Part shown: positions 34,019 through 41,478 of the stretch, one piece after another
Layout of the letters: every line of letters starts with the position of its first letter
Numbering within the stretch: the first letter of the stretch is position 1
Origin: Prevotella sp.
GTDB taxonomy: Bacteria; Bacteroidota; Bacteroidia; Bacteroidales; Bacteroidaceae
Direction: 5' to 3'
NCBI GenBank assembly: GCA_017478025.1
Contig: JAFVGZ010000005.1
Location: 1 to 52,018, forward strand
Length of the DNA stretch: 52,018 nt
Position numbers and translations under genes: made by a program
Notes under the pieces: model-generated
Told to the model about the DNA's origin: nothing
What the model saw: the letters and a program-made list of their open reading frames with translations, nothing else
Database searches by the model: none

Positions 34019-35251
34019 TTATCTCATCCACCTTTCTATTCTCTCTAACGCTTCCGCTGTCTGCTCATAGTTTCCGAATGCGGTAAACCTCACATATCCC
34101 TCGCCGCTGGGCCCGAAGCCTACGCCAGGCGTGCACACTACACGTGCCCCGTAGAGCAGCTCCTCGAAGAACTGCCAGCTGGGAGTGCCGTTCGGAGTGC
34201 GCATCCACACGTATGGAGCATTCTCTCCACCATAGACCTCAAAGCCCAAACGCCTGAACGTGTCGAGCAGCATTGCCGCGTTGCGCATGTAATAGCCTAT
34301 AGTCTCCTTCACCTGCTCCTTGCCCTCGGGGGTGTATATCGCCTCGGCGGCACGCTGGCTGAGGTAGCTCGTGCCGTTGAACTTGGTCGATTGACGCCTG
34401 AGCCACAAGGGGTTGAGCTCTATGCGCTCTCCCTGCAGAGTGGCAGCCGTGAGGTCTTTCGGCACTATAGTGTATCCGCAACGCACGCCGGTGAACCCTG
34501 CTGTCTTGGAATAGCTATGGAACTCGATGGCGCATTTCCTCGCTCCGCGTATCTCGTAAATGGAATGCGGGATGTTGTCATCCTGGATGTACGCCTGATA
34601 AGCAGCATCAAAGAAGATAAGCGTGTCATTCTTCAGAGCGTAGTTCACCCACTTGCGCAGCTCTTCCTTGGTCAGAACCGTGCCTGTTGGATTGTTGGGA
34701 TAACACAGATAAATGACGTCAACCCTGTGGGAAGGCAGCTCCGGAACAAAGCCGTTCTCTGCATTACAGGGCAGATAAATCACGTTTGACCACCGTCCTT
34801 CATCGTCCTTCACCCCCGCACGGCCTATCATGGCGTTGGAGTCAAGATATACGGGATAGATAGGATCGGTAACGCCGATGCTGTTGTCCCAGCGTATCAG
34901 CTCCTGAATGTTGCCCGTATCACTCTTCGCACCATCGTTGACAAACACCTCATCAATATCAAGATGTATGCCGCGAGGCAAGAAATCATTCTTCAATATC
35001 GCCTCTCTCAGGAAGTCATAGCCCTGCTCTGGGCCATAACCGCGGAAGCCAGCAGCCGTGGACATCTCGTCTGTAGCGCGGTGCAGAGCCTCTATCACAG
35101 CCGGACAGAGCGGCTGCGTCACATCGCCGATACCAAGCGAGATGACATCCGCATCCTTGTGAGTAGCCTTAAAGGCATTCACCTTCTTTGCAATATCCGC
35201 AAAAAGGTAGTTGCCTGGAAGCTTTAGGAAATGTTCATTAACTAATGCCAT
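34019..35251 (-). CDS. dapL: LL-diaminopimelate aminotransferase
   Basis: A 410-residue PLP enzyme that makes LL-diaminopimelate directly from tetrahydrodipicolinate, bypassing acylated intermediates. Family features: VISLGIGDVTQPL near residue 36, YPNNPTGTVL near 177, and the PLP lysine in HSYSKTAGFTGVRCGYT near 245. It sits between dapF and glnN; its amino donor is glutamate, which ties lysine and peptidoglycan precursor synthesis to nitrogen assimilation. Confidence 0.96.
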   Translation of the reverse strand: MALVNEHFLKLPGNYLFADIAKKVNAFKATHKDADVISLGIGDVTQPLCPAVIEALHRATDEMSTAAGFRGYGPEQGYDFLREAILKNDFLPRGIHLDIDEVFVNDGAKSDTGNIQELIRWDNSIGVTDPIYPVYLDSNAMIGRAGVKDDEGRWSNVIYLPCNAENGFVPELPSHRVDVIYLCYPNNPTGTVLTKEELRKWVNYALKNDTLIFFDAAYQAYIQDDNIPHSIYEIRGARKCAIEFHSYSKTAGFTGVRCGYTIVPKDLTAATLQGERIELNPLWLRRQSTKFNGTSYLSQRAAEAIYTPEGKEQVKETIGYYMRNAAMLLDTFRRLGFEVYGGENAPYVWMRTPNGTPSWQFFEELLYGARVVCTPGVGFGPSGEGYVRFTAFGNYEQTAEALERIERWMR

Positions 35252-35326
35252 ATTCTTAATTTACAATTCTTGATTCTTAATTCACAGTTTTTGTTGTCTC
35301 GTTCTCTGCGTTGCCACCGCAGATAT

Positions 35327-36172
35327 TTAGTCCGTCTGTACCTCTCCCTCAAAGCAGAACTCCGCCGGTCCAGTCAGATAGACGTGGTTATCATCCTCAT
35401 TCCACTCTATATCCAGGGTGCCGCCGTCCATCACGATGCTACTTTTTCTGCCAGCTCTCCCTGTCAGCATCGCGGCTACAGCCGTTGCGCAGGCTCCTGT
35501 ACCACATGCCATCGTAATACCACTACCTCTCTCCCATACGCGAGTGCGGATGATAGCCTTCCCTTCCGACTCTTCGCACACCTTCTTTGCCAGCTCTATG
35601 TTACACCGTTCAGGGAATGAAGAGTGCCGCTCCAATGTCGGACCCAGCTCAGCTACTCTATTGATAAAGTCCGTAAAGATGACATAATGCGGGTTGCCCA
35701 TCGATACAAATGTGCCTTCCGGCAGGTCTCCTCTGAGGTGAAACAGCCTTGAATCAGCAAGACATGGCTCTCCCATATCGACTGTCACACTCTTCACCTG
35801 TCCGTCATTCACATCCAGTTTCAGCAGCTTCACGCCTGACAAAGTCTGCAGACGAACCTCTGTTTTCTCGGTCAGGCCCTTCTCATACACGTACTTCCCT
35901 ATGCATCTTGACGCATTGCCACACATCCGCGCCTCCGAACCGTCAGCATTAAAGATGCGCATCGTAAAGTCTGCAGCCGCTTCTTCACCATTCGTTTCAT
36001 CCGGTCTGCCAATCAATACCAGTCCATCAGCACCGATACCCTTGTGTCTGTCACTCCATACTATGGCGGCATCTGACGGGTCTGATATATTATATAAGGA
36101 GGAATCTACATATATATAATCGTTACCCGCTCCCTGCATCTTAGTGAAGTGTATCTTGTTATTTTGCGTCAT
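35327..36172 (-). CDS. dapF: Diaminopimelate epimerase
   Basis: A 281-residue epimerase converting LL- to meso-diaminopimelate. The two catalytic cysteines are in [11 protein letters not shown] (near residue 90) and [12 protein letters not shown] (near 230). The start at 36172 gives [19 protein letters not shown]; the ATG 21 bases upstream is less likely. A good minus-strand promoter lies 50 bases upstream. First gene of dapF-dapL-glnN. Confidence 0.95.
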   Translation of the reverse strand: MTQNNKIHFTKMQGAGNDYIYVDSSLYNISDPSDAAIVWSDRHKGIGADGLVLIGRPDETNGEEAAADFTMRIFNADGSEARMCGNASRCIGKYVYEKGLTEKTEVRLQTLSGVKLLKLDVNDGQVKSVTVDMGEPCLADSRLFHLRGDLPEGTFVSMGNPHYVIFTDFINRVAELGPTLERHSSFPERCNIELAKKVCEESEGKAIIRTRVWERGSGITMACGTGACATAVAAMLTGRAGRKSSIVMDGGTLDIEWNEDDNHVYLTGPAEFCFEGEVQTD

Positions 36173-36222
36173 TTTGCTCAATTTTAAGCCCAAAAACGAA
36201 CTTTTTGATTAAATTTCGAGTG

Positions 36223-36253
36223 CAAAGGTAAACTAAAATTCCAACATGACAAA
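36223..36253 (-). promoter_or_regulatory. Promoter of dapF-dapL-glnN
   Basis: Minus-strand TTTG (complement of 36250-36253), 19 bases, then TACCTTTG (complement of 36223-36230). Confidence 0.75.
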
Positions 36254-36653
36254 AGAAATAAGAACTTAATTTATCTACTTTTCGGCACACAATGACAGTT
36301 CGCAACAATGACAGACGAAGTTACTTTCAAATCGATACATATTCGGCAAAACTGCTTACAATAAGAAATCCAGGCTTCATGCGGCATTGATTTCTGCTGT
36401 TGTTCATTGTGTTTATGCAGGCTTATGTCTTAGAAAGCATCGCCGTTTGCTGCTTACAGATTGTAATCACAACATCAATATACCCTTACAATCCATCCCG
36501 TTTTACCCTAACACAAGTAACAATCTATCACGCCAAGTAATCTTTTTTTAACAAAACGTAAAGATCATGCCGCTTATTTGAATGGAAGCTATTAATTTTG
36601 CACCCAGAAACCGACAGAGTGTCGGTGTAATTCTTACATAATATATATAAGGT
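36254..36653 (+). promoter_or_regulatory. Divergent control region and leader of the PII-amtB row
   Basis: TAATTTTG at 36593-36600 is the likely -7 box for the PII gene; a perfect -33 is not visible. The predicted leader begins with a hairpin at 36611-36625 (CCGACA, GAG, TGTCGG). Upstream, CAATGACAG occurs twice (36289-36312). No gene is supported in the rest of the stretch. Confidence 0.5.
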
Positions 36654-37001
36654 ATGAAAAAGATTGAAGCAATTATCAGGAAGACCAAGTTTGAGGAGGT
36701 AAAGGAAGCCTTGCTCAGTTCTGACATTGACTGGTTTGAGTATCATGACGTGCACGGCATCGGTCAGTCGCGCCAGGAGCGTGTATATCGTGGTGTACAG
36801 TATTCCACTGACGTGATAGAGCGCGTCGCAATCACCATCGTATGCCGTGATCAGATACTTGAACCAACGGTGCAGGTGATCCTCCGCGTGGCACACACGG
36901 GAGAGGTCGGTGACGGTCGAATCTTTACAAGCGACGTTATTGACACCTATTCCATCCGCACGGGGGAGAACGGCGACACCGTTTTAAGAGATAAGAAATA
37001 A
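36654..37001 (+). CDS. glnK: PII-family nitrogen regulatory protein
   Basis: A 115-residue PII protein. MKKIEAIIRKTKFEEVKEAL is the family N terminus. The T-loop region GQSRQERVYRGVQY keeps the YRGxxY pattern with its terminal tyrosine, but has Q where the usual residue before it is E. RVAHTGEVGDGRIF carries the GDGxIF signature. PII trimers bind ATP/ADP and 2-oxoglutarate and plug AmtB when nitrogen is sufficient. amtB starts 31 bases downstream, hence GlnK-type by position. Confidence 0.93.
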   Translation: MKKIEAIIRKTKFEEVKEALLSSDIDWFEYHDVHGIGQSRQERVYRGVQYSTDVIERVAITIVCRDQILEPTVQVILRVAHTGEVGDGRIFTSDVIDTYSIRTGENGDTVLRDKK

Positions 37002-37032
37002 GGATAACACAACAACACAAACACAAACAGCT

Positions 37033-38265
37033 ATGACACATTTACTATCAACAACAGCAATAGACGCCATCTCAGGCGTTGATACGCTATGGGTATTGCT
37101 CGGCGCGATGCTCGTGTTCTGGATGCAGCCAGGTTTCGCACTCGTAGAGGCAGGCATGACACGCTCTAAGAACACTGCCAACATCCTGATGAAGAACTTC
37201 TGTGACTTCATGTGCGGCTCGGTTTTGTTCTGGATTATCGGCTTCTCGCTGATGTTTGGCACTGACCACGGCTTCCTCGGATGGGACGGTTTCTTCTTCC
37301 GTTCAGACGGTGGTAACGACAATCTTCCCATTCCCGCGTTCTTCATATTCCAGACTATGTTCTGTGCCACTGCTGCTACAATAGTCAGCGGAGCTATGGC
37401 TGAGCGCACGAAGTTTTCAAACTATCTGCTCTACTCAGTACTGATATCCGCCTTTGTCTATCCCGTCAGCGGTCACTGGGGCTGGGGTGGAGGCTGGCTC
37501 TCAGAGTTGGGATTCCACGATTTTGCGGGCTCTACTCTGGTGCATGCCTGCGGCGGTATGCTTGCTTTGGCAGGTGCTATGGCCCTCGGCCCACGTATCG
37601 GAAAGTATGACAGGAGCAACAAGAGTCGCGCTATCCCGGGTCACAACCTTGCACTCTGTGCCCTCGGTGTGTTCTGTCTGTGGGTGGGATGGTTCGGATT
37701 CAATCCTTGTTCTGAGCTGAGCATCACTGGCGAGAGCGCAATTCATACGGCTCATGTGTTCATTACCACCAACATGGCAGCAGCCACAGGCGGTCTTGCA
37801 GCATTGGTATATACATGGATTGTCGATGGAAAGCCATCGCTCTCTATGGTGTGCAACGGTATCCTTGCGGGTCTTGTGGGCATTACAGCCGGCTGTGACT
37901 GCGTAGATGTATGGGCTGCAGCAATCATCGGAATCATCACAAGCATCATCATGTGCTGGAGTGTATCGTTCATTGACAAGAAATTGCACATTGACGATCC
38001 TGTAGGTGCCATTTCCGTACACGGAGTAGGCGGTATCGTGGGAACAATTCTCACCGGCATCTTTGTGAACCCAGCCATCAACGGCACAGAGACAGACGTG
38101 CTGACTCAGCTCATTGGCGCTGTTGCAGTATGCGCATGGGCGTTCGTCATGGGCCTCATCATATTCTATGGCCTGAAGAAGACAGTAGGTCTGCGCTGTG
38201 ACAGACGCATTGAAGAGGAAGGTCTGGATGTCTATGAGCACGGTGAGGCATGTTACAACTCTTAA
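37033..38265 (+). CDS. amtB: Ammonium transporter
   Basis: A 410-residue inner-membrane Amt channel with eleven predicted membrane segments. Signature FWMQPGFALVEAGMTRSKN lies near residue 30. The conserved twin histidines of the pore are visible in LVHACGGM (about residue 170) and SVHGVGGIVGT (about 331). It is preceded by PII and followed, 32 bases on, by an outer-membrane protein gene, so one transcript is likely. Confidence 0.96.
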   Translation: MTHLLSTTAIDAISGVDTLWVLLGAMLVFWMQPGFALVEAGMTRSKNTANILMKNFCDFMCGSVLFWIIGFSLMFGTDHGFLGWDGFFFRSDGGNDNLPIPAFFIFQTMFCATAATIVSGAMAERTKFSNYLLYSVLISAFVYPVSGHWGWGGGWLSELGFHDFAGSTLVHACGGMLALAGAMALGPRIGKYDRSNKSRAIPGHNLALCALGVFCLWVGWFGFNPCSELSITGESAIHTAHVFITTNMAAATGGLAALVYTWIVDGKPSLSMVCNGILAGLVGITAGCDCVDVWAAAIIGIITSIIMCWSVSFIDKKLHIDDPVGAISVHGVGGIVGTILTGIFVNPAINGTETDVLTQLIGAVAVCAWAFVMGLIIFYGLKKTVGLRCDRRIEEEGLDVYEHGEACYNS

Positions 38266-38297
38266 ATTCAAGTATAATTTTAATCATCGAAAGCAAT

Positions 38298-39005
38298 ATG
38301 AAGAAACTATTTATTATAGCTATGGCTACGCTTGCGAGCGTTGCTACAACAAGAGCAGAGAGTGATTTTACCGGCACTATCAAAGCCGATTTCGTAAGCA
38401 GATACATCTGGCGTGGCCTCGATTGCGGCCATGTGTCCGTACAGCCTACTCTCGGAGTAGATTACAAAGGGCTCAGTCTCACGGCCTGGGGCAGCGTTGG
38501 ACTGACAGACTCAAACGACACGAAGGAGTTTGACCTGACATTGGCCTATACCAAAGGCGGTTTCAATGTCGGCATAACGGACTATTGGTTCAGCGTGGGG
38601 CAAGACCCTGACGCACGTTATTTCCTTTACAAGGCACACAAGACAAACCATGTCTTTGAGGGCAACGTGGGTTATGACTTCGGTTTCCTAAGCGCACAGG
38701 CCTATGTGAACTTTGCCGGCAACGACGGGTTTAACAAAAGCGGCAAGCGGGCCTACTCCACATATCTGGAACTCGCGGCGCCGTTCAAGTTCGTCACCTG
38801 CGACTGGGTAGCCGCCATTGGTGCTGTGCCGATGGCTACAGAGTATTATGGCACCAGCGGCTTTGCCGTAACAAACATCAACCTCAAGGCGACGAAGGAC
38901 ATCAAGATTACGGATTCTTTCTCCATCCCTGTCTTTGCGCAGGTCATAGGTAACCCCTGTTCACAGAAGGCTTACTTCGTCTTTGGTTTTACACTAGAAC
39001 CATAG
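38298..39005 (+). CDS. Outer-membrane beta-barrel protein downstream of amtB
   Basis: A 235-residue protein with a signal peptide (MKKLFIIAMATLASVATTRA). It then shows alternating aromatic strands such as FVSRYIWRGLDCGHVSVQPT, with a Y-x-W-R-G pattern like the Gcw_chp/TIGR02001 outer-membrane family. The start at 38298 is chosen for the signal peptide. The end is a strand, AYFVFGFTLEP. Placement directly after PII-amtB suggests a porin-like role in ammonium or small nitrogen-solute passage; that is inference. Confidence 0.75.
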   Translation: MKKLFIIAMATLASVATTRAESDFTGTIKADFVSRYIWRGLDCGHVSVQPTLGVDYKGLSLTAWGSVGLTDSNDTKEFDLTLAYTKGGFNVGITDYWFSVGQDPDARYFLYKAHKTNHVFEGNVGYDFGFLSAQAYVNFAGNDGFNKSGKRAYSTYLELAAPFKFVTCDWVAAIGAVPMATEYYGTSGFAVTNINLKATKDIKITDSFSIPVFAQVIGNPCSQKAYFVFGFTLEP

Positions 39006-39034
39006 ACTTCATGATACTGTGAATACCTGAAACG

Positions 39035-39126
39035 GTGTCTTCAAGACACACACGAAAGGGCGAACCATCAAGCACCCCACGATAGCATTCACGTGAGGCC
39101 TGCTTGCTGGCTCGCCCTGAGTTTTA
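39035..39126. terminator. Hairpins between the amtB row and the Lrp gene
   Basis: GTGTCT-TCA-AGACAC at 39035-39049 is a perfect small hairpin. A larger structure pairs AGGGCGA at 39057-39063 with TCGCCCT at 39112-39118, followed by GAGTTTTATT. Together they probably end transcription from the plus-strand row. Confidence 0.6.
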
Positions 39127-39194
39127 TTATAACTTAGAGTCCGCGCAATCAACTGACGATAAGAAAAAGGCAGTAATTAGGCAAACGCCTTACC

Positions 39195-39674
39195 TTATAT
39201 CTCATCGTCAGAAAGATGCGACATCGGAATTTGCCTGTTGATGACGCTGCCGAATGACAGTATCGTCTTGCAACAAACGAGGCCCAATGGCTGTATCTCA
39301 TTCTGCACCAAGGAGAGCAAATGGTGGTGGTCCTTTGCATAAACCTTTACAAAGAGGTCAAAGTCGCTCATGGCATAGTGACACTCCACAACCTCACGCA
39401 GATTCTGAAGCCCCTCAAGCACATGGTCAATATCAGACGGATTCTTCATCTTAAGACCCAGATAGGCGCAGGTATCATAGCCTGTCTTCTCGGGATTGAT
39501 GATGAATTGTGAGCCCTTTATCACTCCCTGAGAGGTCAATTTCTGTATGCGCTGATGTATGGCAGCACCACTGACATTACATGCACGGGCTACCTCAAGA
39601 AACGGCACACGCGCATCTTCGGATATCATCAACAGGATCTTCCTGTCCAGTTCATCAAGTCTAACTTCTGACAT
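39195..39674 (-). CDS. Lrp/AsnC-family transcriptional regulator
   Basis: A 159-residue regulator. The helix-turn-helix is in LDRKILLMISEDARVPFLEV with VSGAAIHQRIQKLTSQGVIK; the RAM ligand-binding domain follows (YLGLKMKNPSDIDHVLEGL, then ECHYAMSDFDLFVKVYAKD). Family members sense amino acids. The neighbouring nitrogen genes make them plausible targets, but no binding site was identified. Confidence 0.92.
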   Translation of the reverse strand: MSEVRLDELDRKILLMISEDARVPFLEVARACNVSGAAIHQRIQKLTSQGVIKGSQFIINPEKTGYDTCAYLGLKMKNPSDIDHVLEGLQNLREVVECHYAMSDFDLFVKVYAKDHHHLLSLVQNEIQPLGLVCCKTILSFGSVINRQIPMSHLSDDEI

Positions 39675-39709
39675 ATTCTTACTAAACTAATAAATGCAAG
39701 CTCATTCTC

Positions 39710-39863
39710 TTGCACATCTCAAAACTTAATCGTAACTTTGACTGAGTCGAAGTTCTTGCGCTCAATTGGTGCTCAGGCGCTTCGCGGAGTCCTCAGTCTT
39801 GGATATGCAAAAACAAATGCGAGCATTTTTTCTTGCACATCTCAAAACTTAATCGTAACTTTG
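39710..39863 (+). promoter_or_regulatory. Two dispersed promoter cassettes before the HExxH protein gene
   Basis: TTG-N20-TAACTTTG occurs at 39710-39740 and 39833-39863 with identical spacers (CACATCTCAAAACTTAATCG). A GGTGCTCAGGCGCTTCGCGG element lies between them at 39768-39791. The proximal copy gives a leader of about 35 bases for the gene at 39901. Confidence 0.7.
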
Positions 39864-39900
39864 CGCCCAATCAAGGACCCACAGCGAGGCTGCTCACAAA

Positions 39901-40233
39901 ATGATTATAAACAATTCCATCATCCCCTTCGGCAAGGATTATCATGCGATAAACCTGTGCGGAGTGGTCTTCACGAAGACACAGCTTACGAGGACAGCGC
40001 TGCGGCATGAGCGCATTCACACGGCTCAGCAGCGGGAGATGTTGTTTGTGGGCTTCTTTCTCTGGTACGTCGTGGAGTGGTTAGTGCGGCTCGTCATGTA
40101 CCGCAACGCCTATCGCGCCTATCGCAACATCTCCTTCGAAAGAGAGGCCTACCAGTACCAGCATATCAAGAGGTACACACGGCAGCGCAGGCACTATGCA
40201 TGGGTGAGACTCCTCAGCGCATCGACTATCTGA
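39901..40233 (+). CDS. Small membrane protein with HExxH motif
   Basis: A 110-residue protein. RHERIH at about residues 36-41 is a zinc-peptidase HExxH motif. An aromatic membrane segment follows (MLFVGFFLWYVVEWLVRLVM), then NISFEREAYQYQ, whose glutamates are well placed to be the third metal ligand of a minimal gluzincin-like fold. I know similar short proteins in Bacteroidota only as hypotheticals. The gene overlaps the convergent MalY-like gene by 40 bases at their 3' ends. Protease activity is inferred from the motif alone. Confidence 0.65.
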   Translation: MIINNSIIPFGKDYHAINLCGVVFTKTQLTRTALRHERIHTAQQREMLFVGFFLWYVVEWLVRLVMYRNAYRAYRNISFEREAYQYQHIKRYTRQRRHYAWVRLLSASTI

Positions 40234-41381
40234 TCCAATGCCTGACTCACTACTGAGCGCGGGCACGCTACGTTCATACGCATATATCCCACACCGCCGG
40301 GGCCGAACATGTGGCCGCTGTTGAAGCATACATGGGCTTTGTCAGCAAAGAATCTAATCAGTTCCGTCTGCTTCATGCCCATCTGCCGGCAGTCAAGGAA
40401 CACAAGGAACGATGCCTCGGGGCGTATGGGTCTTATCTTAGGACACTCCTTTGCCATACGCTCTACGACAAGGTCAACATTCCCCTCCACATACTTTATC
40501 ATCTCATCACGCCACTGGCGCCCCTCTTCGCTATAGCATGCCGTGGTGCAGTCATAGCAGAGGACGTTGCCCAAATCCTGGTCGCTGCCCTCAATGAAGC
40601 TGAACAGCTTGCGGCGTATCGCAGGGTTGAATACTATAGCATGGGCAGACACAATGCCAGGAAGGTTGAAAGTCTTTGTAGGAGCCTGCAGCGTGATACT
40701 GTTCATGCGCGCCTCATCGCTGACAGAAGCAAACGGCACATGGCGGCGACCACCAAGGAGCATGTCGCAATGTATCTCGTCACTAACCACCAGAGCGCCC
40801 TCCTCAGCGCAGATATGGGCAACCTCCTGCAGCGTTTCCCTGCTCCAACAGATGCCGGCAGGGTTGTGAGGATTGCAGAGTATCATCATCCTGCAACCCT
40901 TAATGTCCTGGCGCAGACGGTCAAAGTCCATCTCAAAGGAAGTTGCACTCTCGCGGAGTGAGGACATCACGACCTGACGCTCGTTGGCCTCTGGCACCAG
41001 ATGGAACGGATGATATACCGGTTCTTGTATTAGAATCTTGTCCCCCTTCTCCGTAAACCGCAGCAGCGAGAGGAATATACCAGAGACCACACCGGGGACA
41101 TAGCTTATCTCCTCTGGGCGCACATCAAGCCCATACTCCTGTCTGTTCCATTCACAGATAGCGTTGAAGTAGGCCTCGTTGGTGCAGGTATAGCCGAGAA
41201 TCCCCTGCAGCAGGCGGCGCTGTATGGTGTCCATCACAAACGGAGGCGTGCGGAAATCCATGTCAGCGACCCACATCGGTATGACATCAGTACGTCCGCA
41301 GACATCCTTGAGGTACTTCAGCTTATAACTGTCTGTGCCCTCGCGGGGAATGATTTCATCGAAATATGATGAGCTGGTCAT
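40194..41381 (-). CDS. MalY/PatB-type aminotransferase (cystathionine beta-lyase-like)
   Basis: A 395-residue fold-type I PLP enzyme. PMWVADMDFRTPPFV near residue 35 is the hallmark of the MalY/PatB group. LCNPHNPAGICWSRE, VVSDEIHCDM and the PLP lysine in QAPTKTFNLPGI follow; RMNVACPR near the end carries the substrate arginine. These enzymes cleave C-S bonds of cystathionine or cysteine and some act as regulators. It lies 97 bases downstream of the EnvC-like gene. Its leader holds a nine-base C run (minus strand) at 41403-41411. Confidence 0.9.
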   Translation of the reverse strand: MTSSSYFDEIIPREGTDSYKLKYLKDVCGRTDVIPMWVADMDFRTPPFVMDTIQRRLLQGILGYTCTNEAYFNAICEWNRQEYGLDVRPEEISYVPGVVSGIFLSLLRFTEKGDKILIQEPVYHPFHLVPEANERQVVMSSLRESATSFEMDFDRLRQDIKGCRMMILCNPHNPAGICWSRETLQEVAHICAEEGALVVSDEIHCDMLLGGRRHVPFASVSDEARMNSITLQAPTKTFNLPGIVSAHAIVFNPAIRRKLFSFIEGSDQDLGNVLCYDCTTACYSEEGRQWRDEMIKYVEGNVDLVVERMAKECPKIRPIRPEASFLVFLDCRQMGMKQTELIRFFADKAHVCFNSGHMFGPGGVGYMRMNVACPRSVVSQALDQIVDALRSLTHA

Positions 41382-41478
41382 GATGTATTTCTTTAGAGTG
41401 ATGGGGGGGGGATGGGCGATATGGGCAATGTGGGCGATATGGGCTTTATGTGCTATATGGGGAGAGCGGGGACTTGTA
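41382..41478 (-). repeat. Low-complexity leader of the MalY-like gene
   Basis: On the plus strand this reads nine G at 41403-41411 and then repeated GGGCGATATGGGCAATGT words up to 41460. On the gene strand the C run lies 22 bases before the start codon. Confidence 0.7.

Noticed and set aside
36254-36653. Sigma-54/NtrC-type control of the PII-amtB row
   Set aside because: I could not find a GGCAC-N5-TTGCA site; a Bacteroidota -7 box explains transcription.
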